From positions 1,798,001-1,862,000 of the forward strand of contig NZ_CP018811.1 of the NCBI RefSeq assembly GCF_001922345.1: a DNA stretch of 64,000 nt. The letters run 5' to 3'. The notes beneath the pieces were generated by a model, which made no database searches, had not been told where the DNA came from, and saw only the letters and a program-made list of their open reading frames with translations. Shown one piece after another: positions 7,610 through 17,291 of this stretch. This stretch comes from Paraburkholderia sp. SOS3 (GTDB lineage Bacteria; Pseudomonadota; Gammaproteobacteria; Burkholderiales; Burkholderiaceae). The position numbers and the translations under genes are program-made. The first letter of the stretch is position 1; each line of letters starts with the position of its first letter.

Positions 7610-10600
7610 CTAGTCGGGCGCGGGCCCCGGCGCCAGCACCTCGCGGCTACCGTTGATGCCCATCGACGAGACAAGCCCGGCCGCTTCCATCTGCTCGACG
7701 AGCCGCGCCGCGCGGTTATAGCCGATGCGCAATTGCCGCTGCACGGAGGAGATCGATGCGCGCCGCGTGCGCACGACGAAGGCGACCGCCTCGTCGTAGA
7801 GCGGATCGGCTTCCGCGTCGGGCGCGTCGCCGAACAGGTCTTGCGTCGCGCCGTCGGCGGCCGGTCCGTCGAGAATGCCTTCCTCGTACTGCGGCTCGCC
7901 GAACTGCTTCAGATGCTCGACGACGCGATGCACTTCTTCGTCGGCGACGAACGCGCCGTGCACGCGCTGCGGATAGCCTGTGCCCGGCGGCAGGAACAGC
8001 ATGTCGCCCTGGCCCAGCAGCGACTCGGCGCCCATCTGGTCGAGAATCGTGCGCGAGTCGATTTTCGACGACACCTGAAACGCGACGCGCGTCGGAATGT
8101 TCGCCTTGATGAGGCCGGTGATCACATCGACCGACGGCCGCTGCGTCGCGAGAATCAGGTGGATACCGGCGGCGCGCGCCTTTTGCGCGAGGCGCGCGAT
8201 CAGCTCTTCGATCTTCTTGCCGGCCACCATCATCAGGTCCGCGAGCTCGTCGATCACGACCACGATGAGCGGCAGCGGCGACAATGGCTCGGGATCGTCG
8301 GGCGTCAGCGAGAACGGATTGCCGATCTTTTTCTCATGTGCCTGCGCGTCGCGGATCTTCTGGTTGAAACCGGCGAGGTTGCGCACGCCCACGGCCGACA
8401 TCAGCCGGTAGCGTTTTTCCATTTCGCCGACACACCAGTTGAGCGCGTTCGCCGCGAGCTTCATATCGGTGACGACGGGCGCGAGCAGATGCGGAATGCC
8501 TTCGTAGACGGACAGTTCGAGCATCTTCGGGTCGATCATGATGAGCCGCACGTCCTCGGGCGTCGCCTTGTAGAGCAGCGACACGATCATCGCGTTGATC
8601 GCGACCGATTTGCCCGAACCCGTTGTGCCCGCAACGAGCATATGCGGCGCTTTCGCGAGATCGGTGACGACGGGATGCCCGGTGATGTCCTTGCCCATCG
8701 CGAGCGTGAGCTTCGACGCGGAGTGCTGGTAGACATTCGCCTCGAGAATTTCCGAGAGACCGATCATCTGGCGCTTCGCATTCGGCAATTCGAGGCCCAT
8801 GCAGGTTTTGCCCGGAATCGTCTCGACCACGCGGATCGACGTCAGGCCGAGTCCGCGCGACAGGTCCTTCATGAGGCCGACGATCTGGCTGCCGCGCACG
8901 CCGAGTGCCGGCTCGACCTCGAAACGCGTGATGACGGGGCCTGCCGATGCGCCGACGACGGTTACCGGCACCTTGAACTCCTGCAGCCGCTGCTCGATCA
9001 GCTGGCTCGTTTCGGCGAGCTTTTCATCGGAGATCGGCTCGACTTCGGTCGATGCGCGAGCGAGCAGGGCGAGGCTCGGCAACTCGATATGCGAGGCGGC
9101 GGGCGCGTGGAACTCGAAGCTCGTTGGCGCGTGGCCGCGCAGCGATGCGCGCGAGGCGTCGGGCGCGGTCGGGACCTCGGTGGCGGCGTTCGCGCTGGAG
9201 GGAGCCGCAGTGCTGCGGCTCGGCGACTCGGCTCTGGTGGTGTCCATAGGGGCGTTGCCGCTGGCGGCATCGTCGTCGAGCTGTTGTGCTGCTCCGTCGC
9301 GGTCAAGCGATGCGCCAGATGCGATGGGCGTCGCCGGATGCCCCGCCTGCGCGCCGGGGAATCGCACGACGTTCGAGAGCGCGGGCCCGGCGGGAGTCGC
9401 GGGCGATGCGTCTTCTGGTTGTGCAGCCGACGTGGACGCGGCTGTCTCTGCTGTCCTCTCGTCGTCGGACGATGCGGGGGCCGGCGTCGGATGCGGACTC
9501 ACGATATGCAACTGCGGCCCGCCGTGGCGTGCCGCTTGCGCATCGAGCGCGACTGCCGCGGACGTCGACAGCGTGTGCGATGTCATCGACGAACCGGTGC
9601 GCAGCGCGGTCACGGTTTCTTCGATCGCCTCCCATGGAGCGAGCGTGGGCGGCGTGGCCGGGATTGGAGGTGCAGGGTAGGGCGTGTCGCCGGTACTCGA
9701 CGGGTTCTCGATTGCGCTGGAAGCACCCGATGCAGCCGATGCAGCCGATGCAGCCGATGCAGCCGAGTCGCCCGTGGCGCTCGGGACACCCCCGATCTCG
9801 TCTAACCGACTCTCATCGCTTGCAGCCGGCAGCGTGGCCGGTGCGGACCCGCTCGACGCGGCGTTTGCGCCTGCCTCGCGCATCGGCTCGCTGGCGCGGG
9901 TTGGTGCGTCATGCCCCGTTCGCGGCTTTGAGTCGTCGGGCGTTGTGTCCATCGGGGCGACGTCGCTTGCAGCGACATCGCCTCGCGTCGCCTCATCGGT
10001 TCCCGCCGCTTTCGCGGGTTCCGCCTGGCTGCGCCGCGCGAGGCTCGCGCCCGCAAGCGTCGTCCAGCGCGCGGTATTTTCCTCGATGCTGCGCAGCGTT
10101 TCGCGCACGCCTGGCGCCGGGTCGACGCGTGGTTCAGTCGACGCCGGACGCTTGAAGCCCAAGGCGGGTGAGCGTGTCGACGACGCGACGGCGGAACTCG
10201 GCTGCGCAGGCGTCGACGCACCCGGTGCGCTCGCGCGACCCGTCTGCGGCGAAGCCGTCTGAGAAGACGACGAAGGGGATGAAGTGGACGGAGTAACGGA
10301 AGCAGGCCGCATCGGCGCGCGGTGCATTGGCGTTGTCGCGCTCGATCCCGCGGTTCCGGTCGGACTCGACGAAGCCGGCGCCGGCCGCTGCGTCGCCGTT
10401 TCGCGGGAGGGCGCGACCGTGCGATTTCCCGGCGCATTGCTGCCGCCACTGCCGGCAGTGTCGCGACCGGCAAGCGGCATCGACATTGCGGGTGTTCCGG
10501 TCGCGCTTGCCGCATTGGCGGGCGAAACACCGACACCGCCTGCTACCGAACCACGCGACGCGAATCCCGCGCTACCCGTAGCCGATGGCGTGCGATCGCG

Positions 10601-11425
10601 CGGCAAGCCGCCGTCGGACCCGCCACGTAGCCACCCGGCGGGCGCGACCGGTTCCGCGGGCGCCCATCCAGCACCGCTCTGCGCGCCCCGCGCGTTGACG
10701 TTCCCGCCAGCGCTGTTGGCGGACGAAGCATGGCTGTCGCGCGAGGCACCGGCCGCCCCTGTTAGCGACCCGGCGGCAGCGGCAGCTTTACCGCGCGTCG
10801 TTGCGGGCGGTTTCCAGACGGTCGGCCGCGTGTATCGTCCGTTCGTGCGTGGTGTGATCGCATTGACGCGAGGATCCACGCCTGCGTTGATCGCTGAGTT
10901 GATCCCCGAGTGGGCCCCCGTATTCGCGCCCGAGTGCATGCCCGAGCCGATCCCTGCGTTGCTGCGTGTTCCGGCATGCCGTGCCGCATGCGCCGCCGCC
11001 GATGCATCGTTATCGGCGCGCCGGCTGCGCCGTGCGGCGCCGCTTATGCGCGGCAGGCCGAGCCCGAAGGCCGCATCGGCCCATGCCAGCAGGCTCGACC
11101 AGCGAAACCCGAGCAGCCACGGCAAGCTCACCGCGAACAGCGCGCCCATCGCCAGCGGTGTGCCGACGTGTCCCAGCAGATGGCCCAACCCGTTCGCCAG
11201 CGCATGACCGGCGCCGTCCATGCCGGCGATATCGACGAACGACGCTTCGAGCGTGCAGCTCGCCACCATCACGCAGACGAAGCCGAGCCACAGCCGGATC
11301 GTGCCAGGACCGCGCAGGCCCGTGCCGCCAGGCAGCGCGGATTTCACGAGGCGCCAGATGAGAGGGAGCAACCAGACGGTCGACCCGCCGAACCAGCCGA
11401 AAACTGCCGTATGCATGCTAGACAT
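7610..11425 (-). CDS. ftsK: DNA translocase FtsK with a very long disordered linker
   Basis: Membrane-anchored, ATP-driven DNA pump that moves chromosome termini through the septum and activates XerCD at dif. The 1271-residue protein has only about three membrane segments in the first 130 residues. A roughly 600-residue Ala/Ser/Pro/Thr-rich linker follows, and then the motor. The motor carries Walker A GTTGSGKS near 934, Walker [15 protein letters not shown] near 1055, and the gamma winged helix at the C-terminus ([32 protein letters not shown] region), which reads KOPS. ATG 11425 is chosen; TTG 11428 and ATG 11416 are alternatives. The linker contains a 9-base tandem repeat. Burkholderiaceae often carry two ftsK genes, and this domain layout could be either. 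Confidence 0.92.
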   Translation of the reverse strand: MSSMHTAVFGWFGGSTVWLLPLIWRLVKSALPGGTGLRGPGTIRLWLGFVCVMVASCTLEASFVDIAGMDGAGHALANGLGHLLGHVGTPLAMGALFAVSLPWLLGFRWSSLLAWADAAFGLGLPRISGAARRSRRADNDASAAAHAARHAGTRSNAGIGSGMHSGANTGAHSGINSAINAGVDPRVNAITPRTNGRYTRPTVWKPPATTRGKAAAAAGSLTGAAGASRDSHASSANSAGGNVNARGAQSGAGWAPAEPVAPAGWLRGGSDGGLPRDRTPSATGSAGFASRGSVAGGVGVSPANAASATGTPAMSMPLAGRDTAGSGGSNAPGNRTVAPSRETATQRPAPASSSPTGTAGSSATTPMHRAPMRPASVTPSTSSPSSSSQTASPQTGRASAPGASTPAQPSSAVASSTRSPALGFKRPASTEPRVDPAPGVRETLRSIEENTARWTTLAGASLARRSQAEPAKAAGTDEATRGDVAASDVAPMDTTPDDSKPRTGHDAPTRASEPMREAGANAASSGSAPATLPAASDESRLDEIGGVPSATGDSAASAASAASAASGASSAIENPSSTGDTPYPAPPIPATPPTLAPWEAIEETVTALRTGSSMTSHTLSTSAAVALDAQAARHGGPQLHIVSPHPTPAPASSDDERTAETAASTSAAQPEDASPATPAGPALSNVVRFPGAQAGHPATPIASGASLDRDGAAQQLDDDAASGNAPMDTTRAESPSRSTAAPSSANAATEVPTAPDASRASLRGHAPTSFEFHAPAASHIELPSLALLARASTEVEPISDEKLAETSQLIEQRLQEFKVPVTVVGASAGPVITRFEVEPALGVRGSQIVGLMKDLSRGLGLTSIRVVETIPGKTCMGLELPNAKRQMIGLSEILEANVYQHSASKLTLAMGKDITGHPVVTDLAKAPHMLVAGTTGSGKSVAINAMIVSLLYKATPEDVRLIMIDPKMLELSVYEGIPHLLAPVVTDMKLAANALNWCVGEMEKRYRLMSAVGVRNLAGFNQKIRDAQAHEKKIGNPFSLTPDDPEPLSPLPLIVVVIDELADLMMVAGKKIEELIARLAQKARAAGIHLILATQRPSVDVITGLIKANIPTRVAFQVSSKIDSRTILDQMGAESLLGQGDMLFLPPGTGYPQRVHGAFVADEEVHRVVEHLKQFGEPQYEEGILDGPAADGATQDLFGDAPDAEADPLYDEAVAFVVRTRRASISSVQRQLRIGYNRAARLVEQMEAAGLVSSMGINGSREVLAPGPAPD
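9726..9770. repeat. 9-base tandem repeat inside the ftsK linker
   Basis: Five consecutive units of GCCGATGCA (the first begins CCC). Read on the minus strand they encode alternating Ser-Ala-Ala in the disordered linker. The period is a multiple of three, so changes in copy number would keep the frame. Confidence 0.85.
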
Positions 11426-11509
11426 CAACGAATGACGGACGCGCCGCAGCGCAACCCGTCGAGTTTAAACTGACGAAGCGCTTCGTTTGCGCGGCGTCAT
11501 CGCGCATCG

Positions 11510-12118
11510 TCATTTTTCGCTGCGTGCGAACACGAGCGTGTCGCCGGATGCGGTGATCAACTGCAGTTCCTGCGGCGCACGCATCTGCACGCCGCTCTTG
11601 TCGACATGCGCAAGCGCGTCGAGATAGTCGCTTTCGAGTTTGCCGCCGGCGCTCGCGCAGGCCATGCGTGTGCCTGCAAGCGGCCCGAAGCTGAGCTTGC
11701 CGTCCCTCAGCATGTACGTGCCCGTATAGCGGTTGCAGCCGGAAAAACCGCTTGCGCGGCGCTGGCCGTTTGCGGTCGACAGCACCAGCGTGATTGGCGC
11801 ATCGGCGGCTTTGTCGCCCTCGCCATGCGGCACGTCGCGCGTGGCGCCGTCCGCGCGCGTCCAGCTGGTCAGCTGCCAGCTCGTGTCGTCGAGCAATTGC
11901 GTGGCGGCCGGGTTGAACGGGTCGGGCGGCGGCGCGTCCGCATCGGTGTGCTGCGGCAGCGAGCACGCCGCGCAGAGTGCGGCGGCCGCGAGCAATGCGC
12001 CGACGCTGCGCATGCGTGCCGCGCGGCGGCTGCCGCGGTGCTCGCCATCGTTCGCGAGTGAGAGCGGCGCGGCAGCAGGCAAAGATGCAACGCGTCGCGC
12101 AGCGGACATGAGAACCAT
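11510..12118 (-). CDS. META-domain (HslJ-like) putative lipoprotein
   Basis: A 202-residue envelope protein with a META/HslJ domain in its C-terminal half: LLDDTSWQLTSWTRADG, then ASGFSGCNRYTGTYMLRDGKL and FGPLAGTRMACA. Such domains occur in heat-inducible HslJ and in secreted proteins linked to novobiocin resistance or motility. The biochemical role is not settled. The N-terminal part contains MRSVGALLAAAALCAACSLPQ, a lipoprotein-style signal with Cys. ATG 12118 has AGGA eight bases upstream, but ATG 12013 lies directly before the signal sequence and would give a cleaner lipoprotein of 167 residues. The gene is divergent from purT. Confidence 0.75.
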   Translation of the reverse strand: MVLMSAARRVASLPAAAPLSLANDGEHRGSRRAARMRSVGALLAAAALCAACSLPQHTDADAPPPDPFNPAATQLLDDTSWQLTSWTRADGATRDVPHGEGDKAADAPITLVLSTANGQRRASGFSGCNRYTGTYMLRDGKLSFGPLAGTRMACASAGGKLESDYLDALAHVDKSGVQMRAPQELQLITASGDTLVFARSEK

Positions 12119-12233
12119 GGCGTCGTTCCTGTCGAAACTGGGAAAGGCGTAAGGGTAACGCACTACGCACCGCGCAAGCGAGTGCGAATCGCCTGTACGT
12201 ACCAGTACGCCGATACGCCGACACGTACCGACA

Positions 12234-12248
12234 CGCAACGCCGTTGCG
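12234..12248. promoter_or_regulatory. Perfect inverted repeat upstream of purT
   Basis: CGCAACG (12234-12240), one base, then CGTTGCG (12242-12248). It lies in the divergent region between the META lipoprotein and purT, about 110 bases before the purT start. The half-site ACGCAA/TTGCG resembles LacI/PurR-type half-sites, but the spacing is one base longer than in the enterobacterial PurR site. Operator function is an inference. Confidence 0.4.
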
Positions 12249-12358
12249 CAACCGCAGCCGCATTCGTCGAAGCCCCCGCGCGGCGCGGACAGCGCGGCCG
12301 CGCATGTTAACATCGCCGCACCCCTTCGATCCACCCATTGCATTCGTTTGGAGTTTCC

Positions 12359-13573
12359 ATGCAGACCGGCCAACGTATCGGCACACCGCTTTCTCCTTCG
12401 GCTACGCGCGTCATGCTGCTCGGCGCAGGCGAACTGGGCAAGGAGGTGATCATTGCGCTGCAGCGTCTGGGCGTCGAAGTGATCGCCGTCGACCGTTATC
12501 GCAATGCGCCGGGCCATCAGGTTGCGCATCGCGCGCATGTGATCGACATGACCGATCCCGCCGCCTTGCGCGCGCTCGTCGAGAAGGAAAGGCCGCACCT
12601 GATCGTGCCTGAGATCGAAGCGATCGCGACCGACGCGCTCGCCACGATCGAAACCGACGGCATTGCCGAAGTGATCCCCACCGCGCGCGCCACGCAGCTG
12701 ACGATGAATCGCGAAGGCATCCGCCGTCTCGCGGCCGAAGCGCTTGGCCTGCCGACCTCGCCGTATGCGTTTGCCGACTCGCTCGACGAACTGAAGGCCG
12801 GCATCGCCAGGGTCGGCTATCCGTGCGTCGTGAAACCTGTGATGTCGTCGTCGGGCAAAGGGCAGTCGGTCGTGAAGAGCGCGGCCGATGTCGACGCGGC
12901 ATGGCAATATGCGCTCGCCGGCGGGCGCGTGAATCATGGGCGCGTGATCGTCGAGGGTTTTATCGACTTCGACTACGAGATCACGCAGTTGACCGTGCGC
13001 GCGCTCGATCCGGCCAGCGGCGAAACGCGCACGTATTTCTGCGATCCGGTCGGCCATGTGCAGGTGGCCGGCGACTACGTCGAATCGTGGCAGCCGCAAC
13101 CGATGAGCCCACGCGCGCTCGAACGCACGCGCGAAGTCGCGCATAAGGTCACCGAGGCACTGGGCGGCCGCGGCCTGTTCGGCGTCGAACTCTTCGTGCG
13201 CGGCGACGAAGTGTGGTTCTCGGAAGTGAGCCCGCGGCCGCACGATACGGGGCTCGTTACGCTCGCCTCGCAGCGGCTCTCGGAATTCGAACTGCATGCG
13301 CGCGCCATTCTCGGCCTGCCGGTCGACACGTCGCTGCGCGCGCCGGGCGCGTCGGCGGTGATCTACGGCGGGCTCGACGAAGCCGGCATCGCGTTCGAGG
13401 GCGTCGCGCAGGCGCTTGCGGTGCCCGGTGCGGACTTGCGGCTGTTCGGCAAGCCGGAGAGTTTCGTGAAGCGCCGCATGGGTGTCGCGGTCGCGACGGG
13501 TGCGGACGTCGAGGAGGCGCGCGCGCGGGCTAAAGAGGCCGCGGCGGCAGTGCGGCCGGTTTCGGCGAAGTAG
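12359..13573 (+). CDS. purT: Formate-dependent phosphoribosylglycinamide formyltransferase PurT
   Basis: Third step of purine synthesis by the folate-independent route: GAR plus formate plus ATP gives formyl-GAR. At 404 residues it is slightly longer than the 392-residue Escherichia coli enzyme because of a short N-terminal tail. The ATP-grasp layout is intact. The pre-ATP-grasp nucleotide motif is [18 protein letters not shown], then [20 protein letters not shown], the ATP-binding stretch [17 protein letters not shown], and the metal/phosphate loop [27 protein letters not shown] 12359 has TTGGAG five bases upstream, which decides it over the in-frame ATG at 12338. It is a single gene, divergent from the META lipoprotein. 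Confidence 0.96.
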   Translation: MQTGQRIGTPLSPSATRVMLLGAGELGKEVIIALQRLGVEVIAVDRYRNAPGHQVAHRAHVIDMTDPAALRALVEKERPHLIVPEIEAIATDALATIETDGIAEVIPTARATQLTMNREGIRRLAAEALGLPTSPYAFADSLDELKAGIARVGYPCVVKPVMSSSGKGQSVVKSAADVDAAWQYALAGGRVNHGRVIVEGFIDFDYEITQLTVRALDPASGETRTYFCDPVGHVQVAGDYVESWQPQPMSPRALERTREVAHKVTEALGGRGLFGVELFVRGDEVWFSEVSPRPHDTGLVTLASQRLSEFELHARAILGLPVDTSLRAPGASAVIYGGLDEAGIAFEGVAQALAVPGADLRLFGKPESFVKRRMGVAVATGADVEEARARAKEAAAAVRPVSAK

Positions 13574-13630
13574 TCTGCGCACGCGGTTGGCAAGTCTCGG
13601 CGCGACAGCGGCGAACGCGATCCGCTGGGC

Positions 13631-13702
13631 GGTCAGCTGCGGGGTCAACTGAAGGGTTAGCTACGGGGTCGACTGCGCCTTCTACTGCGCGGTCAACCGC
13701 AT
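13631..13702. repeat. Degenerate 12-base tandem repeat, six units
   Basis: Six head-to-tail units starting at 13631, 13643, 13655, 13667, 13679 and 13691, related to GGTCAACTGCGG. The fifth is the most diverged. They fill the gap between purT and the MliC-like gene and stop 31 bases before its start codon. Confidence 0.75.
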
Positions 13703-13733
13703 CGGCGCCATGTCTGAATATGCGGAGTGTTCG

Positions 13734-14132
13734 ATGAATCAGCGGTTCGTTCCAGCAGCGGCGGTGCTTGCCGCTGTCTCGATCGCGTTGTCGGTGGCGC
13801 TTCCCACCGGTGCGGTCGCAGCCACCGGCAGCACGCCGCGCTTCGGCGACCTGCGTACGGAAAAACCGCGCACGCAGAAATATACGTGCGCCACCGGCCG
13901 TATTCTGCGCGTCACGTATCTGAGCGCGTCGAACGGCCAGAGCTTTGCGGTCGTGCCCGTGAACGGCAGGGACATGTTGTTCGTGAGCACGATATCGGGC
14001 TCCGGCGTGCGCTATCAGGCGGGCAGCTATACGTGGTGGACGAAAGGCCCGCGCGCGGACCTGTACGACTCGATGCAAGGAGGGCCGGATGCGCCGCCGA
14101 TCCTCTCCGATTGCGTGACGATCGTGCGCTAG
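13734..14132 (+). CDS. MliC/PliC-like C-type lysozyme inhibitor, exported
   Basis: A 132-residue periplasmic protein. The signal peptide runs to about ALPTGAVAA (residue 30). The mature domain resembles the membrane-bound lysozyme inhibitor of c-type lysozyme: KYTCATGRILRVTYL, a central VNGRDMLFVSTISGSGVRYQ, and GSYTWWTKGPRADLYD. Two cysteines (TCATG and the C-terminal SDCVTIV) can form the family's disulfide. The GSGVRYxxG...WWxKG stretch is the part that enters the lysozyme active site in characterised members. There is no lipobox, so it is more like soluble PliC than lipoprotein MliC. ATG 13734 follows GCGGAG by seven bases; an upstream in-frame ATG (13710) is less likely. Confidence 0.75.
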   Translation: MNQRFVPAAAVLAAVSIALSVALPTGAVAATGSTPRFGDLRTEKPRTQKYTCATGRILRVTYLSASNGQSFAVVPVNGRDMLFVSTISGSGVRYQAGSYTWWTKGPRADLYDSMQGGPDAPPILSDCVTIVR

Positions 14133-14270
14133 AGCTCACGTTGGCCGCGCGTGTCACGCAATTGTCGCGAGAGCGCGCCAGTCTTCTGGTTTTGGCCGGT
14201 CGGCGGCTATCGCATGCCCGTCACGCGTGCGGCAGCCGCCTAAAGCCCATCGGAGCCGCTTGCGTCGAAG

Positions 14271-14279
14271 TGCTACAAT
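14271..14279 (+). promoter_or_regulatory. Candidate extended -10 promoter of rhlE
   Basis: TGCTACAAT fits an extended -10 element (TG-N-TACAAT). No good -35 hexamer lies 16-18 bases upstream, which is tolerable for extended -10 promoters. It would start transcription near 14286. Confidence 0.4.
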
Positions 14280-14677
14280 AGCGCCCTTTGCGGCGGGTAT
14301 ATGGGCCGCCCGACGCGGGACGCGGGCCGCGGTCCGATACGCCCTGTTCTATGCAGGTGGGGTAGCGGCGGGTCGCGCAGGGTAGTCGCCCCCGGGGAGC
14401 TTGGGCCGCCAGGTCTTGCCGATCGCCCGGCTTTGCGTTCGCCAGCTTTTGTGTTGATTACCCGGCGCGCCTGCGGCACATCGCGTGCTCAGCGTTCATC
14501 CTGATGCCGTCGGCGGCGCCGGCCGCTTCACCAGACAGTCAAACGGCGCGCAAGCTCGCCGCGTGCTTGCCCGGTGGCCATGTAGTGGCCATGCAGGCGG
14601 CCGCCGTCCAGATCACGCAGGCAGTACAAGGCTTCGCGCCGTCGCGCGTAGTCGCATTTTTACCGATAGCAGCCACC
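14280..14677 (+). other. Long GC-rich leader region before rhlE
   Basis: About 390 bases without a supported gene. The first 150 bases are extremely GC-rich, with many self-complementary blocks (for example GCGGGCCGC and GGCCGCC), so the RNA should fold strongly. A reading frame in phase with rhlE runs from 14504, but its sequence is unlike any RhlE N-terminus. I looked for SRP, RNase P and 6S RNA signatures here and found none. Confidence 0.4.
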
Positions 14678-16144
14678 ATGTCCGACACAGTTGTCACTCC
14701 TAGCACCGCGACCTTCGACCAGTTCGGCCTGTCGGCCGACATCCTGAAAGCCATCGCGGAGCAGGGCTACACGACGCCGACGCCGATCCAGGCGCAGGCG
14801 ATTCCTGTCGTGCTGGGCGGCCGCGACGTCATGGGCGCCGCGCAGACCGGCACCGGCAAGACTGCCAGCTTCTCGCTGCCGATCATCCAGCGGCTCTTGC
14901 CGGCCGCAAGCACGAGCGCCTCGCCGGCGCGCCACCCGGTGCGCGCGCTGATCCTGACGCCGACGCGCGAACTGGCCGACCAGGTGGCCGCGAACGTGCA
15001 GGCATATGCGAAACACACGCCGCTGCGCAGCGCCGTTGTGTTCGGCGGCGTCGACATGAACCCGCAATCGGCGGAATTGCGGCGCGGCGTCGAAATCCTG
15101 ATCGCGACGCCGGGGCGCCTGCTCGACCACGTGCAGCAAAAAACCGCGAATCTCGGCCAGGTGCAGATTCTCGTGCTCGACGAAGCGGACCGCATGCTCG
15201 ATATGGGCTTTCTGCCCGACCTGCAGCGCATCCTGAACCTGCTGCCGAAAGAGCGTCAGACGCTGCTCTTTTCCGCGACGTTCTCGGGCGAAATCAAGAA
15301 GCTGGCGGCCACCTACCTGCGCAACCCGCAGACCATCGAAGTCGCGCGCAGCAACTCGACGGCGACCAACGTCACGCAGATCGTCTATGAAGTCGCGGAA
15401 GGCGACAAAACCGGCGCGGTCGTGCAACTGATACGCGAGCGCAGCCTCAAGCAGGTCATCGTGTTTTGCAACAGCAAGATCGGCGCGAGCCGGCTCGCGC
15501 GGCAACTCGAACGCGACGGCGTGGTCGCGACCGCGATTCACGGCGACCGTTCGCAAAGCGAGCGGATGCAGGCGCTCGACGCCTTCAAACGCGGCGAGAT
15601 CGAAGCGCTCGTCGCCACCGATGTCGCGGCGCGCGGCCTCGATATTGCCGAATTGCCGGCCGTCATCAACTTCGATTTGCCGTTCAATGCGGAAGACTAC
15701 GTGCACCGCATCGGCCGCACGGGGCGCGCGGGCGCATCGGGCGATGCGCTGTCGCTGTTCAGCGCGAACGAACGCAAGCAGTTGCAGGATATCGAGAAGC
15801 TCATCAAGCGGCCGCTCGAAGTCCAGCGGCTCGTCGTCGATGCGCCGGTGCGGCACCATCACGACGATCGCGGCGGCCGTCGCAGCCGCGACGAGCGCGA
15901 TGACCGCGGCAGCCGGCGCCGTTCGGGCGGCGGCTTCGAGCGCGGCGCTTCGCATTCGCACCGTCAGCCGCCGATCGACGACTTCTTCCTGAAGCCGTAC
16001 GAGCCGTCGCCGAGCGCGCTGTCCGCGGCATCGGCGAAGCGCGACGAGAACGACGGTGCGCCGCAAAAGCCGGCGTCGAAGCAGCCGCTCGCCGCGCTGC
16101 TAGGCGGCTTCGGCATGCCGCGCAAGCCTTCTTCGTCTTCCTGA
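14678..16144 (+). CDS. rhlE: DEAD-box ATP-dependent RNA helicase RhlE
   Basis: Unwinds short RNA duplexes in ribosome assembly and mRNA turnover. The 488-residue protein has the Q-motif region FDQFGLSADILKAIAEQGY...PTPIQAQAIP, motif I AQTGTGKT (55-62), PTRELA, the DEAD motif VLDEADRM near 167, SAT, VIFCNSK, and HRIGRTGR near 343. The C-terminal ~100 residues are Arg/Asp/His-rich and disordered, a tail typical of proteobacterial RhlE that helps bind RNA and RNase E. ATG 14678 matches the conserved N-terminus even though no strong ribosome binding site precedes it. A long structured leader lies upstream, suggesting cold or autogenous control. Confidence 0.95.
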   Translation: MSDTVVTPSTATFDQFGLSADILKAIAEQGYTTPTPIQAQAIPVVLGGRDVMGAAQTGTGKTASFSLPIIQRLLPAASTSASPARHPVRALILTPTRELADQVAANVQAYAKHTPLRSAVVFGGVDMNPQSAELRRGVEILIATPGRLLDHVQQKTANLGQVQILVLDEADRMLDMGFLPDLQRILNLLPKERQTLLFSATFSGEIKKLAATYLRNPQTIEVARSNSTATNVTQIVYEVAEGDKTGAVVQLIRERSLKQVIVFCNSKIGASRLARQLERDGVVATAIHGDRSQSERMQALDAFKRGEIEALVATDVAARGLDIAELPAVINFDLPFNAEDYVHRIGRTGRAGASGDALSLFSANERKQLQDIEKLIKRPLEVQRLVVDAPVRHHHDDRGGRRSRDERDDRGSRRRSGGGFERGASHSHRQPPIDDFFLKPYEPSPSALSAASAKRDENDGAPQKPASKQPLAALLGGFGMPRKPSSSS

Positions 16145-16160
16145 TCTTTCTTCCGGTCAG

Positions 16161-16179
16161 CCGGGCCGCGACGGCCCGG
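16161..16179 (+). terminator. Possible rhlE terminator hairpin
   Basis: CCGGGCCG (16161-16168), loop CGA, CGGCCCGG (16172-16179): an eight-pair GC stem just after rhlE. It is followed by pyrimidine-rich sequence rather than a pure T run, so intrinsic termination is possible but not certain. Confidence 0.45.
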
Positions 16180-16211
16180 CGTCGCGTGTTCTCTCTTCTC
16201 TCTAGCCGCGC

Positions 16212-17078
16212 TTATCTCTTCGACGGCGTCACCACGACCGTACAGGTCGTGCCGGCCGACAGCAGCACGCCGTCGGGCACCGCATCGATCTTGATGCGCA
16301 CGGGCACGCGCTGCGCGAGGCGCACCCAGTTGAAGGTCGGATTCACGTCGGCGAGCAGTTCGCGGCTTTCGGGGTTGTCGCGGTCGTAGATGCCGCGCGA
16401 GATGCTCTCGACGTGCCCGCGCAGCACACCGCCGCTCATCAGCCGCATTTCGGCCGCATCGCCAAGCCTCACGTGCGGCAGCTTCGTTTCCTCGAAGTAG
16501 CCGTAGACCCAGAACGAGTGGCTATCGACGATCGCAAGCTTCGCCGACCCTGCGATCGCATAGTCGCCGCGAAACACGTTGAGATTCGTCACGTAACCGT
16601 CGACGGGCGATATCACGCGCGTGCGCTCGAGATTGAGCTTCGCCGCATCGAGCGCCGCGACGGCCTGCTGATACTGCGCTTGCGCCGAATTGGCGGTATG
16701 CGTCGCGTTTTCGCGCGATTCCTTCGACACCACGAGACTATCGAGATCCGCGCGCCGTTTCGCATCGTCGCGGCGCATCTGCAGCTCGGCCTTGCGCGCG
16801 GCGACCGCCGCCTGCGCCTGCTCGACCGCGATCCGATAGTGCGACGGGTCGATCTGCATGAGCAGATCACCTTTCCTGACGAGCTGGTTGTCGCGCACCG
16901 GCAGCTCGACAACCGCGCCCGACACGTCGGGCGCGATATTGACCACTTCGGCGCGCACGCGGCCGTCGCGCGTCCACGGTTCGTCCATGTAATGGACCCA
17001 CAGCGCGTGGCCGATCAGTATCGCGACGACGAAAATTGCCACAGTCGCGATAAACCCGAGAATGTTACGGATGGTCAT
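16212..17078 (-). CDS. HlyD-family membrane fusion (periplasmic adaptor) protein
   Basis: A 288-residue adaptor of the EmrA/AaeA type, linking an inner-membrane pump to an outer-membrane channel. It has one N-terminal membrane anchor (ILGFIATVAIFVVAILIGHAL, about 6-26) and the barrel/lipoyl motif WTRDGRVRAEVVNIAPDVSGAV. A coiled-coil hairpin follows (AQAAVAARKAELQMRRDDAKRRADL...), then the second lipoyl half RTRVISPVDGYVTNLNVFRGDY. It is the last gene of the operon, 12 bases after the DUF1656 gene. Together with the FUSC protein and outer-membrane factor it should form a tripartite efflux system for aromatic acids or fusaric-acid-like compounds. Confidence 0.9.
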   Translation of the reverse strand: MTIRNILGFIATVAIFVVAILIGHALWVHYMDEPWTRDGRVRAEVVNIAPDVSGAVVELPVRDNQLVRKGDLLMQIDPSHYRIAVEQAQAAVAARKAELQMRRDDAKRRADLDSLVVSKESRENATHTANSAQAQYQQAVAALDAAKLNLERTRVISPVDGYVTNLNVFRGDYAIAGSAKLAIVDSHSFWVYGYFEETKLPHVRLGDAAEMRLMSGGVLRGHVESISRGIYDRDNPESRELLADVNPTFNWVRLAQRVPVRIKIDAVPDGVLLSAGTTCTVVVTPSKR

Positions 17079-17090
17079 GATTCGACTCTA

Positions 17091-17291
17091 TCAACGATAA
17101 ACCGCGAGACCGAGGCCGCCGCACACGCAGACGAGCAGGCTCGCGCGAAACAGCGACGGGTGCCAGACGACGCTGTACACGCCGATCTGCGCAAGCACCC
17201 GGTCGATCATCCATGTCAGCACCGCGCCGACCAGAAACAGCACGATGACGGCAGGCATGTACGCGTCGAGAATTGCAACCTCACGAGGCAT
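17091..17291 (-). CDS. DUF1656 small membrane protein (AaeX-like)
   Basis: A 66-residue protein with two hydrophobic segments (PAVIVLFLVGAVLTWMID and FRASLLVCVCGGLGLAVY) and the family signature HPSLFR between them. In other proteobacteria this small protein is always found between a FUSC pump and an HlyD adaptor (AaeX in Escherichia coli), but its exact role is unknown. Its start overlaps the last 11 bases of the FUSC gene, which indicates translational coupling. Confidence 0.9.
   Translation of the reverse strand: MPREVAILDAYMPAVIVLFLVGAVLTWMIDRVLAQIGVYSVVWHPSLFRASLLVCVCGGLGLAVYR

Noticed and set aside
7733..9805. A 690-codon open frame on the plus strand
   Set aside because: Antisense to the ftsK motor and linker; Arg/Asp/His-rich shadow without domain or ribosome binding site.
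11510..13648. A single long 712-codon minus-strand gene
   Set aside because: Only its last 202 codons (META lipoprotein) are real; the rest is antisense to purT.
14280..14440. SRP, RNase P or 6S RNA gene in the GC-rich tract
   Set aside because: The conserved SRP tetraloop region, RNase P core and 6S bubble patterns are absent.
14504..14677. N-terminal extension of RhlE
   Set aside because: In frame but unlike any RhlE start, and it lies in the GC-rich leader; MSDTV at 14678 begins the conserved region.
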